Positions 8,178 to 16,690 of a stretch of 36,140 nt of DNA are shown here, in pieces. A model generated the notes under the pieces. It searched no databases and was not told the origin of the DNA. It worked only from the letters and a program-made list of their open reading frames with translations. Both the position numbers and the translations under genes were made by a program. Positions within the stretch are counted from its first letter, which is position 1. The number at the start of each line of letters is the position of its first letter. Source of the DNA: Acidimicrobiaceae bacterium (GTDB lineage: Bacteria; Actinomycetota; Acidimicrobiia; Acidimicrobiales; RAAP-2); contig CANFJV010000001.1 in the NCBI GenBank assembly GCA_947447225.1, forward strand, positions 65,471 to 101,610. Direction: 5' to 3'.

Positions 8178-9020
8178 ATGACCTCCATTTCGAGTTTTCA
8201 CTCCTCCGTTCTTTCCTTGACGTTGAAGAACCACGTCGCCACCTTGACCCTTGATCGCCCTGAGGCAAGAAATGCCATGGGTGAGGAGTTCTTCGCCGAT
8301 CTCGCCACCGCAGTCGCCGCGATTAACGCAGATCCAGAGGTGCGAGCAGTCGTCGTCGACGCTGCCGGCCCGCACTTTTCCGTAGGCCTTGATTTGAAGG
8401 CCGTCGCCCTCACCATGGGTGGAGGAAGTGGCGAGGGAAAGTCCTCACAGGCAACAAAAGCCATGAGATTTTTGGCCTCACTCAAGCCATGGCAGCAGTC
8501 CATCACCGCCATTGCAGAGAGCCCAAAACCATTCATTGCTGCCGTGCACGGCTACTGCATTGGTGGTGGTGTTGACCTGATTGCTGCTTGTGATGTTCGT
8601 TACGCCTCGACTGATGCCATCTTCTCTGTGCGAGAAGCAAAGGTGGCCATCGTGGCGGACCTTGGAAGCTTGCAGCGACTACCCCGGCTCATTGGCGCCG
8701 GCCACGTCTCCGAACTTGCGTTGAGTGGCAAGGATATTTCTGCCGCTCGAGCCGAGGCAATTGGCCTCATCAATGAAGTTGGCGACACCAAAGAACAAGC
8801 ACGTGCACTGGCGTACGCGCTGGCAGAAGAGATCGCCGCAAACTCCCCACTCGTTGTTGCCGGCACGAAAGCGGTATTGGCCGCTGGTGACGACATGACC
8901 GTCGCCCAAGGACTTGACTACGTCGCAGTGTGGAACGCCGGTGCACTGCAGTCCCAGGATCTTGTTGAGGCAATGACCGCGTTCATGGAGAAGCGGCCAC
9001 CAACTTTTACTGGCAACTAA
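8178..9020 (+). CDS. Crotonase-family protein, delta(3,5)-delta(2,4)-dienoyl-CoA isomerase-like
   Basis: A 280-residue crotonase-fold enzyme acting on acyl-CoA. The oxyanion-hole regions (FSVGLDLKA and VHGYCIGGGVDL) are intact. Asp133 in GGVDLI, Glu153 in VREAKV and Asp161 in VADLGSLQRLP match the three acidic residues of mammalian ECH1 (dienoyl-CoA isomerase), including the eight-residue spacing of the last two. This supports isomerisation of 3,5-dienoyl-CoA from unsaturated fatty acids over simple hydration. The gene sits alone between divergent sufD and a convergent small gene, so neighbours add no pathway evidence. Confidence 0.85.
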   Translation: MTSISSFHSSVLSLTLKNHVATLTLDRPEARNAMGEEFFADLATAVAAINADPEVRAVVVDAAGPHFSVGLDLKAVALTMGGGSGEGKSSQATKAMRFLASLKPWQQSITAIAESPKPFIAAVHGYCIGGGVDLIAACDVRYASTDAIFSVREAKVAIVADLGSLQRLPRLIGAGHVSELALSGKDISAARAEAIGLINEVGDTKEQARALAYALAEEIAANSPLVVAGTKAVLAAGDDMTVAQGLDYVAVWNAGALQSQDLVEAMTAFMEKRPPTFTGN

Positions 9021-9024
9021 GGCG

Positions 9025-9354
9025 TCAACTGCGCCGAAAGAACCGACGCCAAGATTTTGGCGCTTCTGCCTTTGCTCGTTCTTCGACCAATGCCTTGGTG
9101 GCATCAGCAACGATGTCTTCAGCCGCATCAAGGAGAGCGCCAATCGAGCCAGGTTCTGCTTCTGGTGGTGGCGTTACCGGCGTTGGAATCAAGCTGCCAT
9201 GACTCCAGCCAACATCAGCAAAGCGCGGCGCAAACGACGCGCAGCCAGGCGGGCAACGCCATGGGGCTTCTGGAGCCAAATCGAGCGAACAATACCGAGC
9301 GGCTTCGCCGTTGTCATAGGTTCTCGACTGGAAGTGCTTGCACTGCTCGTTCAT
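9025..9354 (-). CDS. Small cysteine-rich protein of unknown function
   Basis: A 109-residue protein (111 if the GTG at 9360 is used). Residues 1-45 hold four cysteines (EQCKHF, ARYCSL, WRCPPGCASF) with spacing that suggests a small metal-binding or Fe-S fold. The middle is proline-rich and the C-terminus is a basic, charged helix ending SWRRFFRRS. I do not recognise a named family. It is convergent with the crotonase gene (four bases between stops) and divergent from the LtrA gene. The coding call rests on codon structure and the Cys pattern; there is no strong ribosome site. Confidence 0.6.
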   Translation of the reverse strand: MNEQCKHFQSRTYDNGEAARYCSLDLAPEAPWRCPPGCASFAPRFADVGWSHGSLIPTPVTPPPEAEPGSIGALLDAAEDIVADATKALVEERAKAEAPKSWRRFFRRS

Positions 9355-9456
9355 TCCCACGAAGCAATTCTAGAGAGTCGATGCCGACAAGAACAGAGGG
9401 GCAAATACTTGAGGTCTACAGTGGGGCGTCCCTAGAGATCACGAGTCAGTTTTCGA

Positions 9457-10644
9457 ATGCCTACGCGAGCACGACGTCATCATGACCATCACTCACCGCT
9501 TGCCATTGCTTCTATGGCCAAGTGGTTGGAAGTGTTCTATGACCTTGTCTTTGTTGCCGCAATTTTGCTGTTCACCTCGGCGGCAATGCACGAACATGGC
9601 GGCGGCGTTTTGTGGATTGTCTCGGTATTCTCACTCGCCTGGTGGATTTGGTTTGAGACCACGGTGGCGGCGAACCAGTTCCACTTAGTTGACTTCGCCC
9701 ACCGGTTGCTCTTGCTCGCTCAGATGGTCATCATTGTGCTGATGGCCATGGAGGCCCGTCTCACCGTTGCCAAAGAATCCACCTACATCGTTGGTGAATA
9801 TGCGCTCTTGCTCTTCACCGTTGCAATCATTGGTTGGCGAGCGTCGCGGGCACGAGATGCTCAAGAAGCCGCCTATGGCGCCTCAATGGCCAAATCCAAC
9901 GTCCTTGGTGCAGTGGGCTTCCTTGCTGCATGCTTCGCACCAGAAGTTGGTCGCCTCGTAATCGGCGCGGTGGTGATGGCCCTGCTCGTGACAGCGTCTA
10001 TGCGGCGACTCAAGGCACTCGAGCCATTCTCCGCGGTGCACGAAGAGCACCTCGTTGAGCGCATGGCTGCGTTCACGCTGATTGTGTGTGGTGAGACCTT
10101 CATCAAAGTCGCGATCACCGTGAGTCATGCCTCACTTGGCTCCGTGGACCTTGTGTCAATGGTGGTCGACTTCTTCCTAGTTCTTGCCATCTTTTCGAGC
10201 TACTTCGGCGACTTTCCCTCCGCGGGACTCAATCAACGACGACTTGGTCTTTGGACGGGCTTGCATCTTGTTGCGCAAATTGCCATTGCCTCAACCGCGG
10301 CAGGCATTACCAAGGTGGTCGTCAACGACTTGTCCGACACGATTCCCGACGATGAAATCTTGTTACTGACCGCGCCGTTTGTGATCTTGCTCATCGCCTT
10401 CGCCGGCCTTGACCTTTGCACCAGACGGCGACCAATCGGTGCGCTTCTTCGCGTTCGATTGCTCGGCGCACTCGCCTACGGCGTTGTTGGTGTTGCGGCG
10501 TGGAAAATTCCCTTCGTGCACTACGTCGAAGCGATTCCCTTGCTGGCCGTTGTCGCCATCATCGAAGCAGTTGCGGTTGGTCGAGTCGAAGCTACGACCA
10601 CCGTGTTTCGAGCTGAACAACTTGAAACGGGTCTCCCCGTCTAA
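9457..10644 (+). CDS. Low-temperature-requirement A (LtrA) family membrane protein
   Basis: A 395-residue polytopic membrane protein. The LtrA hallmark WLEVFYDLVFVAAI follows a short basic/His-rich leader, and the second conserved block HLVERMAAFTLIVCGETF lies near the middle. About ten hydrophobic segments follow. LtrA was named from a Listeria mutant unable to grow in the cold; the biochemical function is unknown. No clear ribosome site precedes the ATG at 9457; an ATG at 9514, just before the WLEVFYDL block, is an alternative. The gene is convergent with sufB and separates it from the rest of the suf genes. Confidence 0.85.
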   Translation: MPTRARRHHDHHSPLAIASMAKWLEVFYDLVFVAAILLFTSAAMHEHGGGVLWIVSVFSLAWWIWFETTVAANQFHLVDFAHRLLLLAQMVIIVLMAMEARLTVAKESTYIVGEYALLLFTVAIIGWRASRARDAQEAAYGASMAKSNVLGAVGFLAACFAPEVGRLVIGAVVMALLVTASMRRLKALEPFSAVHEEHLVERMAAFTLIVCGETFIKVAITVSHASLGSVDLVSMVVDFFLVLAIFSSYFGDFPSAGLNQRRLGLWTGLHLVAQIAIASTAAGITKVVVNDLSDTIPDDEILLLTAPFVILLIAFAGLDLCTRRRPIGALLRVRLLGALAYGVVGVAAWKIPFVHYVEAIPLLAVVAIIEAVAVGRVEATTTVFRAEQLETGLPV

Positions 10645-10652
10645 GTCGTGTG

Positions 10653-12053
10653 TTAGCCGATTGAACCTTCCATTTGGAGTTCAATGAGACGGCTCCACTC
10701 CACCGCGTATTCCATTGGCAGTGTGCGAGTAATTGGTTCAATGAAGCCATTGACGATCATGCCCATGGCCTGTGCTTCAGAAAGTCCTCGGCTCATGAGA
10801 TAGAAGAGTTGGTCATCACCAATTTTTGACACGGTGGCTTCGTGGCCAATCCGAGCATCTCGCTCCAGCACTTCCATGTAGGGCTTGGTCTCCGAGATGG
10901 ACCGGTCGTCGAGCAAGAGTGCATCGCAGCGCACAAACGACTTTGCCCCTTTGGCGCCTTCATTCACGTGAACAAGGCCACGGTACGTGGTGTTACCGCC
11001 GTCTTTGCTAATCGACTTGCTGACGATTGTTGAGGTGGTCTCTGGCGCAGCGTGCACCATTTTGGCGCCGGCGTCTTGTTGTTGACCAGGGCCGGCATAG
11101 GCGACCGACAGCACTTCACCTGAGGCCTTTGGTCCCATGAGGTACACACTTGGGTACTTCATGGTGAGGCGTGAACCAATGTTGCCGTCAATCCACTCAA
11201 CGTGGGCCTCGGCTTCTGCTCGAGCACGCTTGGTGACCAAGTTGTAGACGTTGTTCGACCAATTTTGAATGGTCGTGTAGGTGATGCGGCTGCCGGGAAG
11301 CGCAACGAGCTCCACCACGGCGGAGTGCAACGAGTCGGTTGAGTAGACCGGAGCCGAGCAGCCTTCGACGTAGTGCACTTGGGAGCCTTCATCGGCGATG
11401 ATGAGCGTTCGCTCGAACTGGCCCATGTTCTCGGCATTGATGCGAAAATATGCTTGGAGGGGCTGATCGACCTTGACCCCTGGTGGCACATAGATAAAGG
11501 ATCCACCCGACCAGACCGCTGAGTTGAGGGCGGCAAATTTGTTGTCGTTCGGCGGAATAATCGTGCCGAACCACTTGCGAACAAGTTCTGGGTACTCACG
11601 AATGGCAGTGTCCATGTCGCAGAACAGCACGCCAAGACGCTCTAAGTCTTCGCGGTTGCGGTGAAAGACCACTTCTGATTCATATTGAGCGGTAACGCCG
11701 GCCAAGTACTTCCGCTCAGCTTCAGGAATGCCTAGACGCTCATAGGTGTTCTTGATCGCATCGGGCAGATCATTCCAGTCGTCGACTTGCCCGCCGGTTG
11801 GCTTGATGTAGTAGTAGATGTCGTCAAAATCGAGATCCGGCATCTTGGCGGCAAACCATTCGAGCATGGGCTTGCGCTGAAAGCGCTTGAGCGCACCAAG
11901 GCGAAAATCGAGCATCCACTGCGGCTCTTTCTTCATCGCCGACATTTCCCGAACGATTTCTTCAGATAAGCCCTTGCGCGGCTTGAACACGTAGTCTTCT
12001 TCGTCTGACCACCCAAGCTGGTATTTGCCGAGGTCGAGGTCGTCGATCGCCAT
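10653..12053 (-). CDS. sufB: Fe-S scaffold protein SufB
   Basis: A 466-residue SufB, the main scaffold on which Fe-S clusters form with SufC and SufD. Family blocks are evident: [59 protein letters not shown] and the C-terminal [19 protein letters not shown]. The ATG at 12053 is chosen because GGAG lies six bases upstream; a GTG at 12068 would add five residues without a ribosome site. It stands as a single-gene unit, divergent from the peptidase at 12173, with two perfect inverted repeats in the shared promoter region. Confidence 0.95.
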   Translation of the reverse strand: MAIDDLDLGKYQLGWSDEEDYVFKPRKGLSEEIVREMSAMKKEPQWMLDFRLGALKRFQRKPMLEWFAAKMPDLDFDDIYYYIKPTGGQVDDWNDLPDAIKNTYERLGIPEAERKYLAGVTAQYESEVVFHRNREDLERLGVLFCDMDTAIREYPELVRKWFGTIIPPNDNKFAALNSAVWSGGSFIYVPPGVKVDQPLQAYFRINAENMGQFERTLIIADEGSQVHYVEGCSAPVYSTDSLHSAVVELVALPGSRITYTTIQNWSNNVYNLVTKRARAEAEAHVEWIDGNIGSRLTMKYPSVYLMGPKASGEVLSVAYAGPGQQQDAGAKMVHAAPETTSTIVSKSISKDGGNTTYRGLVHVNEGAKGAKSFVRCDALLLDDRSISETKPYMEVLERDARIGHEATVSKIGDDQLFYLMSRGLSEAQAMGMIVNGFIEPITRTLPMEYAVEWSRLIELQMEGSIG

Positions 12054-12077
12054 CGTGGTCTCCGTCACTACATATCA

Positions 12078-12090
12078 CCGGATACTCCGG
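12078..12090. promoter_or_regulatory. Inverted repeat upstream of sufB
   Basis: CCGGATACTCCGG is a perfect 5-3-5 inverted repeat starting 25 bases upstream of the sufB ATG. Its place fits an operator or a leader hairpin. No SufR or IscR gene is in the window to link it to. Confidence 0.3.
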
Positions 12091-12128
12091 GGAAGAGGGT
12101 TTCTCCAATGGCCATAGTAGCAACTCCC

Positions 12129-12141
12129 CTTGGTGACCAAG
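12129..12141. promoter_or_regulatory. Second inverted repeat in the sufB/peptidase promoter region
   Basis: CTTGGTGACCAAG is a perfect 6-1-6 inverted repeat midway between the divergent starts of sufB and the peptidase, about 75 bases from sufB. Together with the repeat at 12078 it suggests regulated transcription, possibly by an iron-sulfur sensing repressor; that link is inference. Confidence 0.3.
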
Positions 12142-12172
12142 CGGCGAAAACAACAATGCACGAAGAAGAACA

Positions 12173-14317
12173 ATGCTCTGGCAGGCTAACTGCGTGCCAA
12201 CTCCACCACTTGCCCGCCGCGCGCCGTTTGAACTTTCCAACCACGGGGTAACCCGAATTGATCCCTACTACTGGATGGGTGAAAAAGACAACGAGGAAGT
12301 CCTCGCTCATCTTTCAGCCGAGAACGCCTTTTTCGATGAGCAACTCGCACAACACGGCGAGCTCACCGAGACCATCTACAACGAATATTTGACTCGGATT
12401 GTGCAAAGCGACCTCTCCGTGCCCGTTCGCCGAGGAACGTACTGGTATTACGTGCGCACGGTTGAGGGTCTGTCGTATCCGATCTTCGCCCGCCGGCTCG
12501 CGAAAGGAAGTGAAGGTCCACCAAATCTTCACGACAATGCCGGCGAAGAAGTGGTGTTCGATGAAAACCTTGAGGCAGCTGGCCACGACTTCTTTTCGGC
12601 CGGCAACTTGGCGGTTAGCCCCGATCACGAGTTGTTGGCCTTTGCCACCGATACTGAAGGCGATGAGCGCTACGTATTGCGCTTTCGCCAAATTGCGACC
12701 GGTGAAGTGCTCGGGGCCACGATTGCCGACACCTACTACGGCTTCGCCTGGAGCGATGATGCGTCGTTCGTCTTCTACACCCGTGTCGATGAAGCAATGC
12801 GACCCCACCAGGTCTGGCGTCACAAGGTCGGCGATACCGCAGTAGGTGACGAACTCATCTTGCAAGAAGATGACGAGCGCTTCTCACTTTCTCTCGGCAC
12901 CAGCCGGGACCGCCGAGCCATCGTCATTCACTTAGGGTCAAAGACCTCATCGGAATGCTGGCTGCTTGACCCGGCCAAGCCAACCGAAGCCCCAGTGTTA
13001 GTTGAGCCACGTTGCAAGGGTCGCGAATATGCCGTTGATCACCATCGTGGAAGCGACGGCACGGACCGCCTGTTGATCCTCACCAATGATCAAGGTGCCG
13101 ACTTTCGCCTCGTCATGCGAGCGCGCGAAGGAGGAGAACCGGTTGAACTCATTGCGCATCGCCCAGGAACGCGCCTTGACGACCTCGACAGCTTTTCTGG
13201 GTTCTTGGCGGTCACCGAGCGCTTAGAGGGGGCACAGCGAGTTCGCATCATTGAGCTCGAGGGCGGAGTTCCCTCGCCAGAGGACTTTGCCAAAAGTTGG
13301 CTGATTGACGCCATTGATGCACCATCGACGACCTGGGTTGGCGAAAACCCAGAATTTGGAACAACCACGCTCCGTTTTGGTCAAACCTCAATGGTGGAGC
13401 CAAGTGCAGTAGTGGCCCTTGACATCTCCACGAGATCACTCTCGGTACTCAAACAACAGGAAGTACTAGGAGGATTCGACCGCTCGTTGTACGCCACTGC
13501 CAAGATTTCCGCGACTGCGCTCGATGGCACGCTGGTGCCCATGAGCTTGGTCTGGCGGAAGGACCTTGCGGGTCGCTCGAATGGTCCAGCACCAACGGTG
13601 TTGTATGGCTACGGGTCCTACGAGTCCTGCGAGGACCCAACCTTTTCACCGTTTCGCTTGTCACTTCTCAACCGTGGTGTGATCTTTGCGTTGGCTCATG
13701 TCCGTGGCGGCGGCGAACTCGGCCGAGCATGGTACGAAGACGGAAAATTCCTCAACAAGGTGAACTCGTTTACCGACTTTCTCGCCTGCGCACATGCGCT
13801 TGTTGAGGGTGGCTGGTCAGACCCTGATCGCCTTATCGCTCGAGGTGGATCAGCGGGCGGCCTCCTCGTTGGCGCGTCGATGAACTTCGAGCCAACAACT
13901 TTTGCTGGCATTGTGGCCGAGGTGCCCTTTGTGGATTGCCTCACGACCATGCTCGATGCCTCGCTGCCACTGACCGTTGGCGAATACGAAGAATGGGGCA
14001 ATCCATCTGCGGACCCAGAGGTCTTTCGCGCAATGCTCGCCTACAGCCCTTATGACAATGTGACCGGTGTCGATGCGCGCGGCAACGCCATTTGCTACCC
14101 GGATCTCTACGTCACCGCAGGCTTGAATGACTCACGAGTTGGCTATTTCGAACCGGCCAAATGGGTGGCCAAGATTCGCCACCTCAGCCCACAGACCAAC
14201 GTGGTGTTTCACACCGATCTCGGTGCGGGCCACGGTGGACCGTCTGGGCGTTATGAAAGCTGGCGAGATGAAGCCAAGGTGGCAACGTTCATCCTCACCA
14301 CGCTTGGCTGCAATTAG
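12173..14317 (+). CDS. Oligopeptidase B-like prolyl oligopeptidase family serine peptidase (S9A)
   Basis: A 714-residue cytoplasmic peptidase with an N-terminal seven-bladed propeller and a C-terminal alpha/beta-hydrolase domain. The opening DPYYWMGEKDNEEVLAHL is typical of oligopeptidase B. The triad is visible as Ser560 in RGGSAGGLLVG, Asp653 in GLNDSRV and His687 in GAGHGGPSG. YGYGSYE and AHVRGGGELGRAWYEDGK are other family blocks. Oligopeptidase B cleaves short peptides after basic residues. The ATG at 12173 has a poor ribosome site; GTG at 12194 (VPTPPLARR) would give a more typical N-terminus. The stop overlaps that of the convergent gene by four bases. Confidence 0.9.
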   Translation: MLWQANCVPTPPLARRAPFELSNHGVTRIDPYYWMGEKDNEEVLAHLSAENAFFDEQLAQHGELTETIYNEYLTRIVQSDLSVPVRRGTYWYYVRTVEGLSYPIFARRLAKGSEGPPNLHDNAGEEVVFDENLEAAGHDFFSAGNLAVSPDHELLAFATDTEGDERYVLRFRQIATGEVLGATIADTYYGFAWSDDASFVFYTRVDEAMRPHQVWRHKVGDTAVGDELILQEDDERFSLSLGTSRDRRAIVIHLGSKTSSECWLLDPAKPTEAPVLVEPRCKGREYAVDHHRGSDGTDRLLILTNDQGADFRLVMRAREGGEPVELIAHRPGTRLDDLDSFSGFLAVTERLEGAQRVRIIELEGGVPSPEDFAKSWLIDAIDAPSTTWVGENPEFGTTTLRFGQTSMVEPSAVVALDISTRSLSVLKQQEVLGGFDRSLYATAKISATALDGTLVPMSLVWRKDLAGRSNGPAPTVLYGYGSYESCEDPTFSPFRLSLLNRGVIFALAHVRGGGELGRAWYEDGKFLNKVNSFTDFLACAHALVEGGWSDPDRLIARGGSAGGLLVGASMNFEPTTFAGIVAEVPFVDCLTTMLDASLPLTVGEYEEWGNPSADPEVFRAMLAYSPYDNVTGVDARGNAICYPDLYVTAGLNDSRVGYFEPAKWVAKIRHLSPQTNVVFHTDLGAGHGGPSGRYESWRDEAKVATFILTTLGCN

Positions 14318-15213
14318 GGAAGCACCTGGGTGCTCAACACATTGTCAGGAAGGGTGGTTGACGTCGTCGTGGTTGTCACCTGCTGAGGGCTCTCAAAGGT
14401 GAGGACGGTCGGTGATCCAGCCACGGGCAGTTGCAGTGGAACTCCATCGAGCAGAACAAGGGTGCCGGCGAGCGAACCAAGTGACACGGTGACCGGTTCG
14501 TTGAGTGTCAGCACCTTTTTTACCCCTCCACCAACCGTTTCTGCATATGGCGTGGTCTTTGAAACAAGGCCTTCAACTTGCACCCAACAATTCAGCGCAG
14601 GCGTCACGGTCACGGTGTAGTCGGTGCCAACCGTTGCATAGGTGGCAACGCCTGGACCTTGGCTTATTGGAGGTGACGCCGGCGGAAGCGTCGTTGACGT
14701 GGTTGACGTTGTCGTCGTGGCAATGGTTACCGGTGTTTGCGAGGGTTGACGATTTTCGAAGATGGCGCCGACAATGACAAAGAGCGCAATTGCGGCTCCG
14801 GCAATGAACAGGCCAACGGGCCGACGTCGACCGAATCCTCCGCTCATGTGGTTAATGGCCCAGTCGTTCTCTCGACGACGGTCGCTTTGTTGGAGCATGG
14901 ACACCTGCGGTGGGCGCACTTCATCAAAGACATAAATCGGTTGGCCATCAGCATCGAGCTCCACATGGCCACCGTCAAATTCCGACTCGAGTCTCGGCCG
15001 GGCAACACCGGCTTCATGCGCTGGCGCTGCTTCTCCTTCACCAAAGACTCGCAAGTGATGCTCTGCCGTTGTGTGCTGCATGGCTGCCAGTGTTGACAGG
15101 GCGTGGCGGTAGTCACTGATTGAGGACAGCTCTGCGCTGTGACGGCGCTGTCGTATCCACGCGGCGAGTGCGACAAGCACCACAATGGCTAAAAGGAGAA
15201 GGAGTGCAGTCAT
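14314..15213 (-). CDS. Membrane protein with RodZ-type C-terminal (DUF4115-like) domain
   Basis: A 299-residue protein with two membrane segments: an N-terminal helix (residues 3-20) and another near 135-153. Between them is a charged cytoplasmic or linker stretch. A Thr/Ser/Pro-rich linker (ATTTTSTTSTTLPP) leads to a beta-rich domain with NCWVQVEG, VLTLNEPVTVSLG and LVLLDGVPLQL, which resembles the extracytoplasmic C-terminal domain of RodZ. A second Thr-rich stretch lies at the end. The helix-turn-helix of true RodZ is missing, so a cell-shape role is not claimed. Thr-rich linkers of this form recur in this genome (see 28849). Confidence 0.7.
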   Translation of the reverse strand: MTALLLLLAIVVLVALAAWIRQRRHSAELSSISDYRHALSTLAAMQHTTAEHHLRVFGEGEAAPAHEAGVARPRLESEFDGGHVELDADGQPIYVFDEVRPPQVSMLQQSDRRRENDWAINHMSGGFGRRRPVGLFIAGAAIALFVIVGAIFENRQPSQTPVTIATTTTSTTSTTLPPASPPISQGPGVATYATVGTDYTVTVTPALNCWVQVEGLVSKTTPYAETVGGGVKKVLTLNEPVTVSLGSLAGTLVLLDGVPLQLPVAGSPTVLTFESPQQVTTTTTSTTLPDNVLSTQVLP

Positions 15214-15271
15214 AGCAAAAGTCGAGCGAACCCTCGTTCGCCAGCCTTACTACGGTACCGCGCTGAGTTCG

Positions 15272-15775
15272 CTAGTAAGAAAACTCGCCGAATCCACCGC
15301 GAAAATATAAAAGCGGCGCTCCATGAGCACTCGCAAGACCAACCACCGCGCCAACCACCGAAAAATGATCGCCTGCTGCAATTGCCGAGCTCAAGGTGCA
15401 GTCAATCTGGGCCAAGGTGCCATGAAGTCGTGGTGCGCCGGAGACCCCAAGGTCATACCCCACTCCGGCAAATTTGTCGGCGCCAGACTTCGCAAACGCT
15501 CGAGCGAGTGGTTCTTGTTCTGCCCCCAACACATTGACGGTGAAGGAACCGACCTCGGCAATGAGTGGCCACGTTGAAGAAGAGGTTGCTGGTGCAATCC
15601 AAATGAGTGGTGGCTCGAGCGACAGCGCACTAAAGGACTGGCAGGTAAATCCGACTGGGCCGTCGTTACCCATCGCAGTCACAATGGTGATGCCGGTGGC
15701 AAAGTGCCCAAGGACGCTTCGATAGTGCGCCGAATCAATTGCCTCAGGTCCTGCGGAGTCTCGTTGGTCAGCCAC
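15272..15775 (-). CDS. Flavin reductase-like FMN-binding protein
   Basis: A 167-residue protein of the flavin reductase-like split-barrel family. Visible family blocks are YRSVLGHFATGITIVTA near the N-terminus, GPVGFTCQSFSALSLEPPLIWIAP, the SSTWPLI segment and the C-terminal HGAPLLYFRGGFGEFS. Such proteins supply reduced FMN/FAD to two-component monooxygenases or act alone. GTG is the start, preceded by AGGGTGGAG. It is divergent from the epoxide hydrolase-like gene. No partner monooxygenase is encoded in the window. Confidence 0.85.
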   Translation of the reverse strand: MADQRDSAGPEAIDSAHYRSVLGHFATGITIVTAMGNDGPVGFTCQSFSALSLEPPLIWIAPATSSSTWPLIAEVGSFTVNVLGAEQEPLARAFAKSGADKFAGVGYDLGVSGAPRLHGTLAQIDCTLSSAIAAGDHFSVVGAVVGLASAHGAPLLYFRGGFGEFSY

Positions 15776-15813
15776 GTCTCCACCCTAGTGACGTCGACGG
15801 TTAGGTTTGTGCT

Positions 15814-16686
15814 GTGGACTACCAGTACATCGAAGCCAATGACGTGCAATTTGCCTATCTTGAGGCCGGACCGAAGGACGGGCCACTCGCCTTGTTGTTC
15901 CACGGCTTTCCTGACAGCCCGTATACCTGGCGGCACTTGATGCCAGAGTTAGCGGCTCGGGGCTATCACGCAGTTGCTCCCGCACAGCGTGGCTACGCCC
16001 CAACAGCGGTACCAGCCAACAAGCGCTATCAGTTGGGCCAATTGGGCCTCGATGCCAATGCACTCCATGCAGCCCTCGGTGGTGGCGATGACGCCGTCAT
16101 TGTTGGCCATGACTGGGGTGCAATGACGACCTACACCGCGGTCAATTTAGAGCCCGACCGTTGGCGACGAGCAGTGACGGCCAACGTGCCCCCTCTTGCC
16201 TCGGTGGCGTCGGCATTTTTTGATGTCGATCAACTGAAGCGCAGTTGGTACATGTTCTTCTTCCAGAACCCCTTGTCGGAGATGGTTGTTCCGATGAACG
16301 ACTTTGCCTTCATTGAACGGCTTTGGGCCGACTGGAGCCCGGGCTACGACGCGAGTGATGACCTTGTGCACATCAAAGCCGCGCTCGCCGGCGATGACCA
16401 CACCTTGGCGGCACTGTCGTATTACCGAGCGATGTTCGACCCGGCCTATCAGGACGTGGACTTAGCCGATGCCCAAGCAGCCTCCGCTGCTGCAACGACC
16501 ATCCCTACGCTTTACCTGCATGGTCGAGATGACGGCTGCTTTGCCCTATCAATCGTGACCGATCCTTTGGCACACTTGGCACCTGGTTCACGCTTTGAAG
16601 TCATTGACGATGCAGGTCACTTCTTGCAACTGCAACAACCGGCACGGGTCAACAAACTGATTTGCGACTTCTTCGACGAGCACTGA
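15814..16686 (+). CDS. Alpha/beta hydrolase, epoxide hydrolase-like
   Basis: A 290-residue alpha/beta hydrolase. The nucleophile is Asp100 in VGHDWGAM, as in epoxide hydrolases and haloalkane dehalogenases, and not serine. HGFPDSPYTWRH supplies the HGxP oxyanion motif and DAGHFLQLQQP the catalytic histidine. The Tyr-bearing lid region (WYMFFFQNP, and SYYRAMF) fits epoxide hydrolase, which opens epoxides to diols. The start is GTG at 15814 with AGG eight bases upstream. It is divergent from the flavin reductase gene; a monooxygenase/epoxide link between the two is possible but unproven. Confidence 0.85.
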   Translation: MDYQYIEANDVQFAYLEAGPKDGPLALLFHGFPDSPYTWRHLMPELAARGYHAVAPAQRGYAPTAVPANKRYQLGQLGLDANALHAALGGGDDAVIVGHDWGAMTTYTAVNLEPDRWRRAVTANVPPLASVASAFFDVDQLKRSWYMFFFQNPLSEMVVPMNDFAFIERLWADWSPGYDASDDLVHIKAALAGDDHTLAALSYYRAMFDPAYQDVDLADAQAASAAATTIPTLYLHGRDDGCFALSIVTDPLAHLAPGSRFEVIDDAGHFLQLQQPARVNKLICDFFDEH

Positions 16687-16690
16687 GGCG

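Noticed and set aside
14680-14730. ACC/GTC-type repetitive stretch as a simple DNA repeat
   Set aside because: It encodes the Thr-rich linker of the gene at 14314 and is explained by protein composition.
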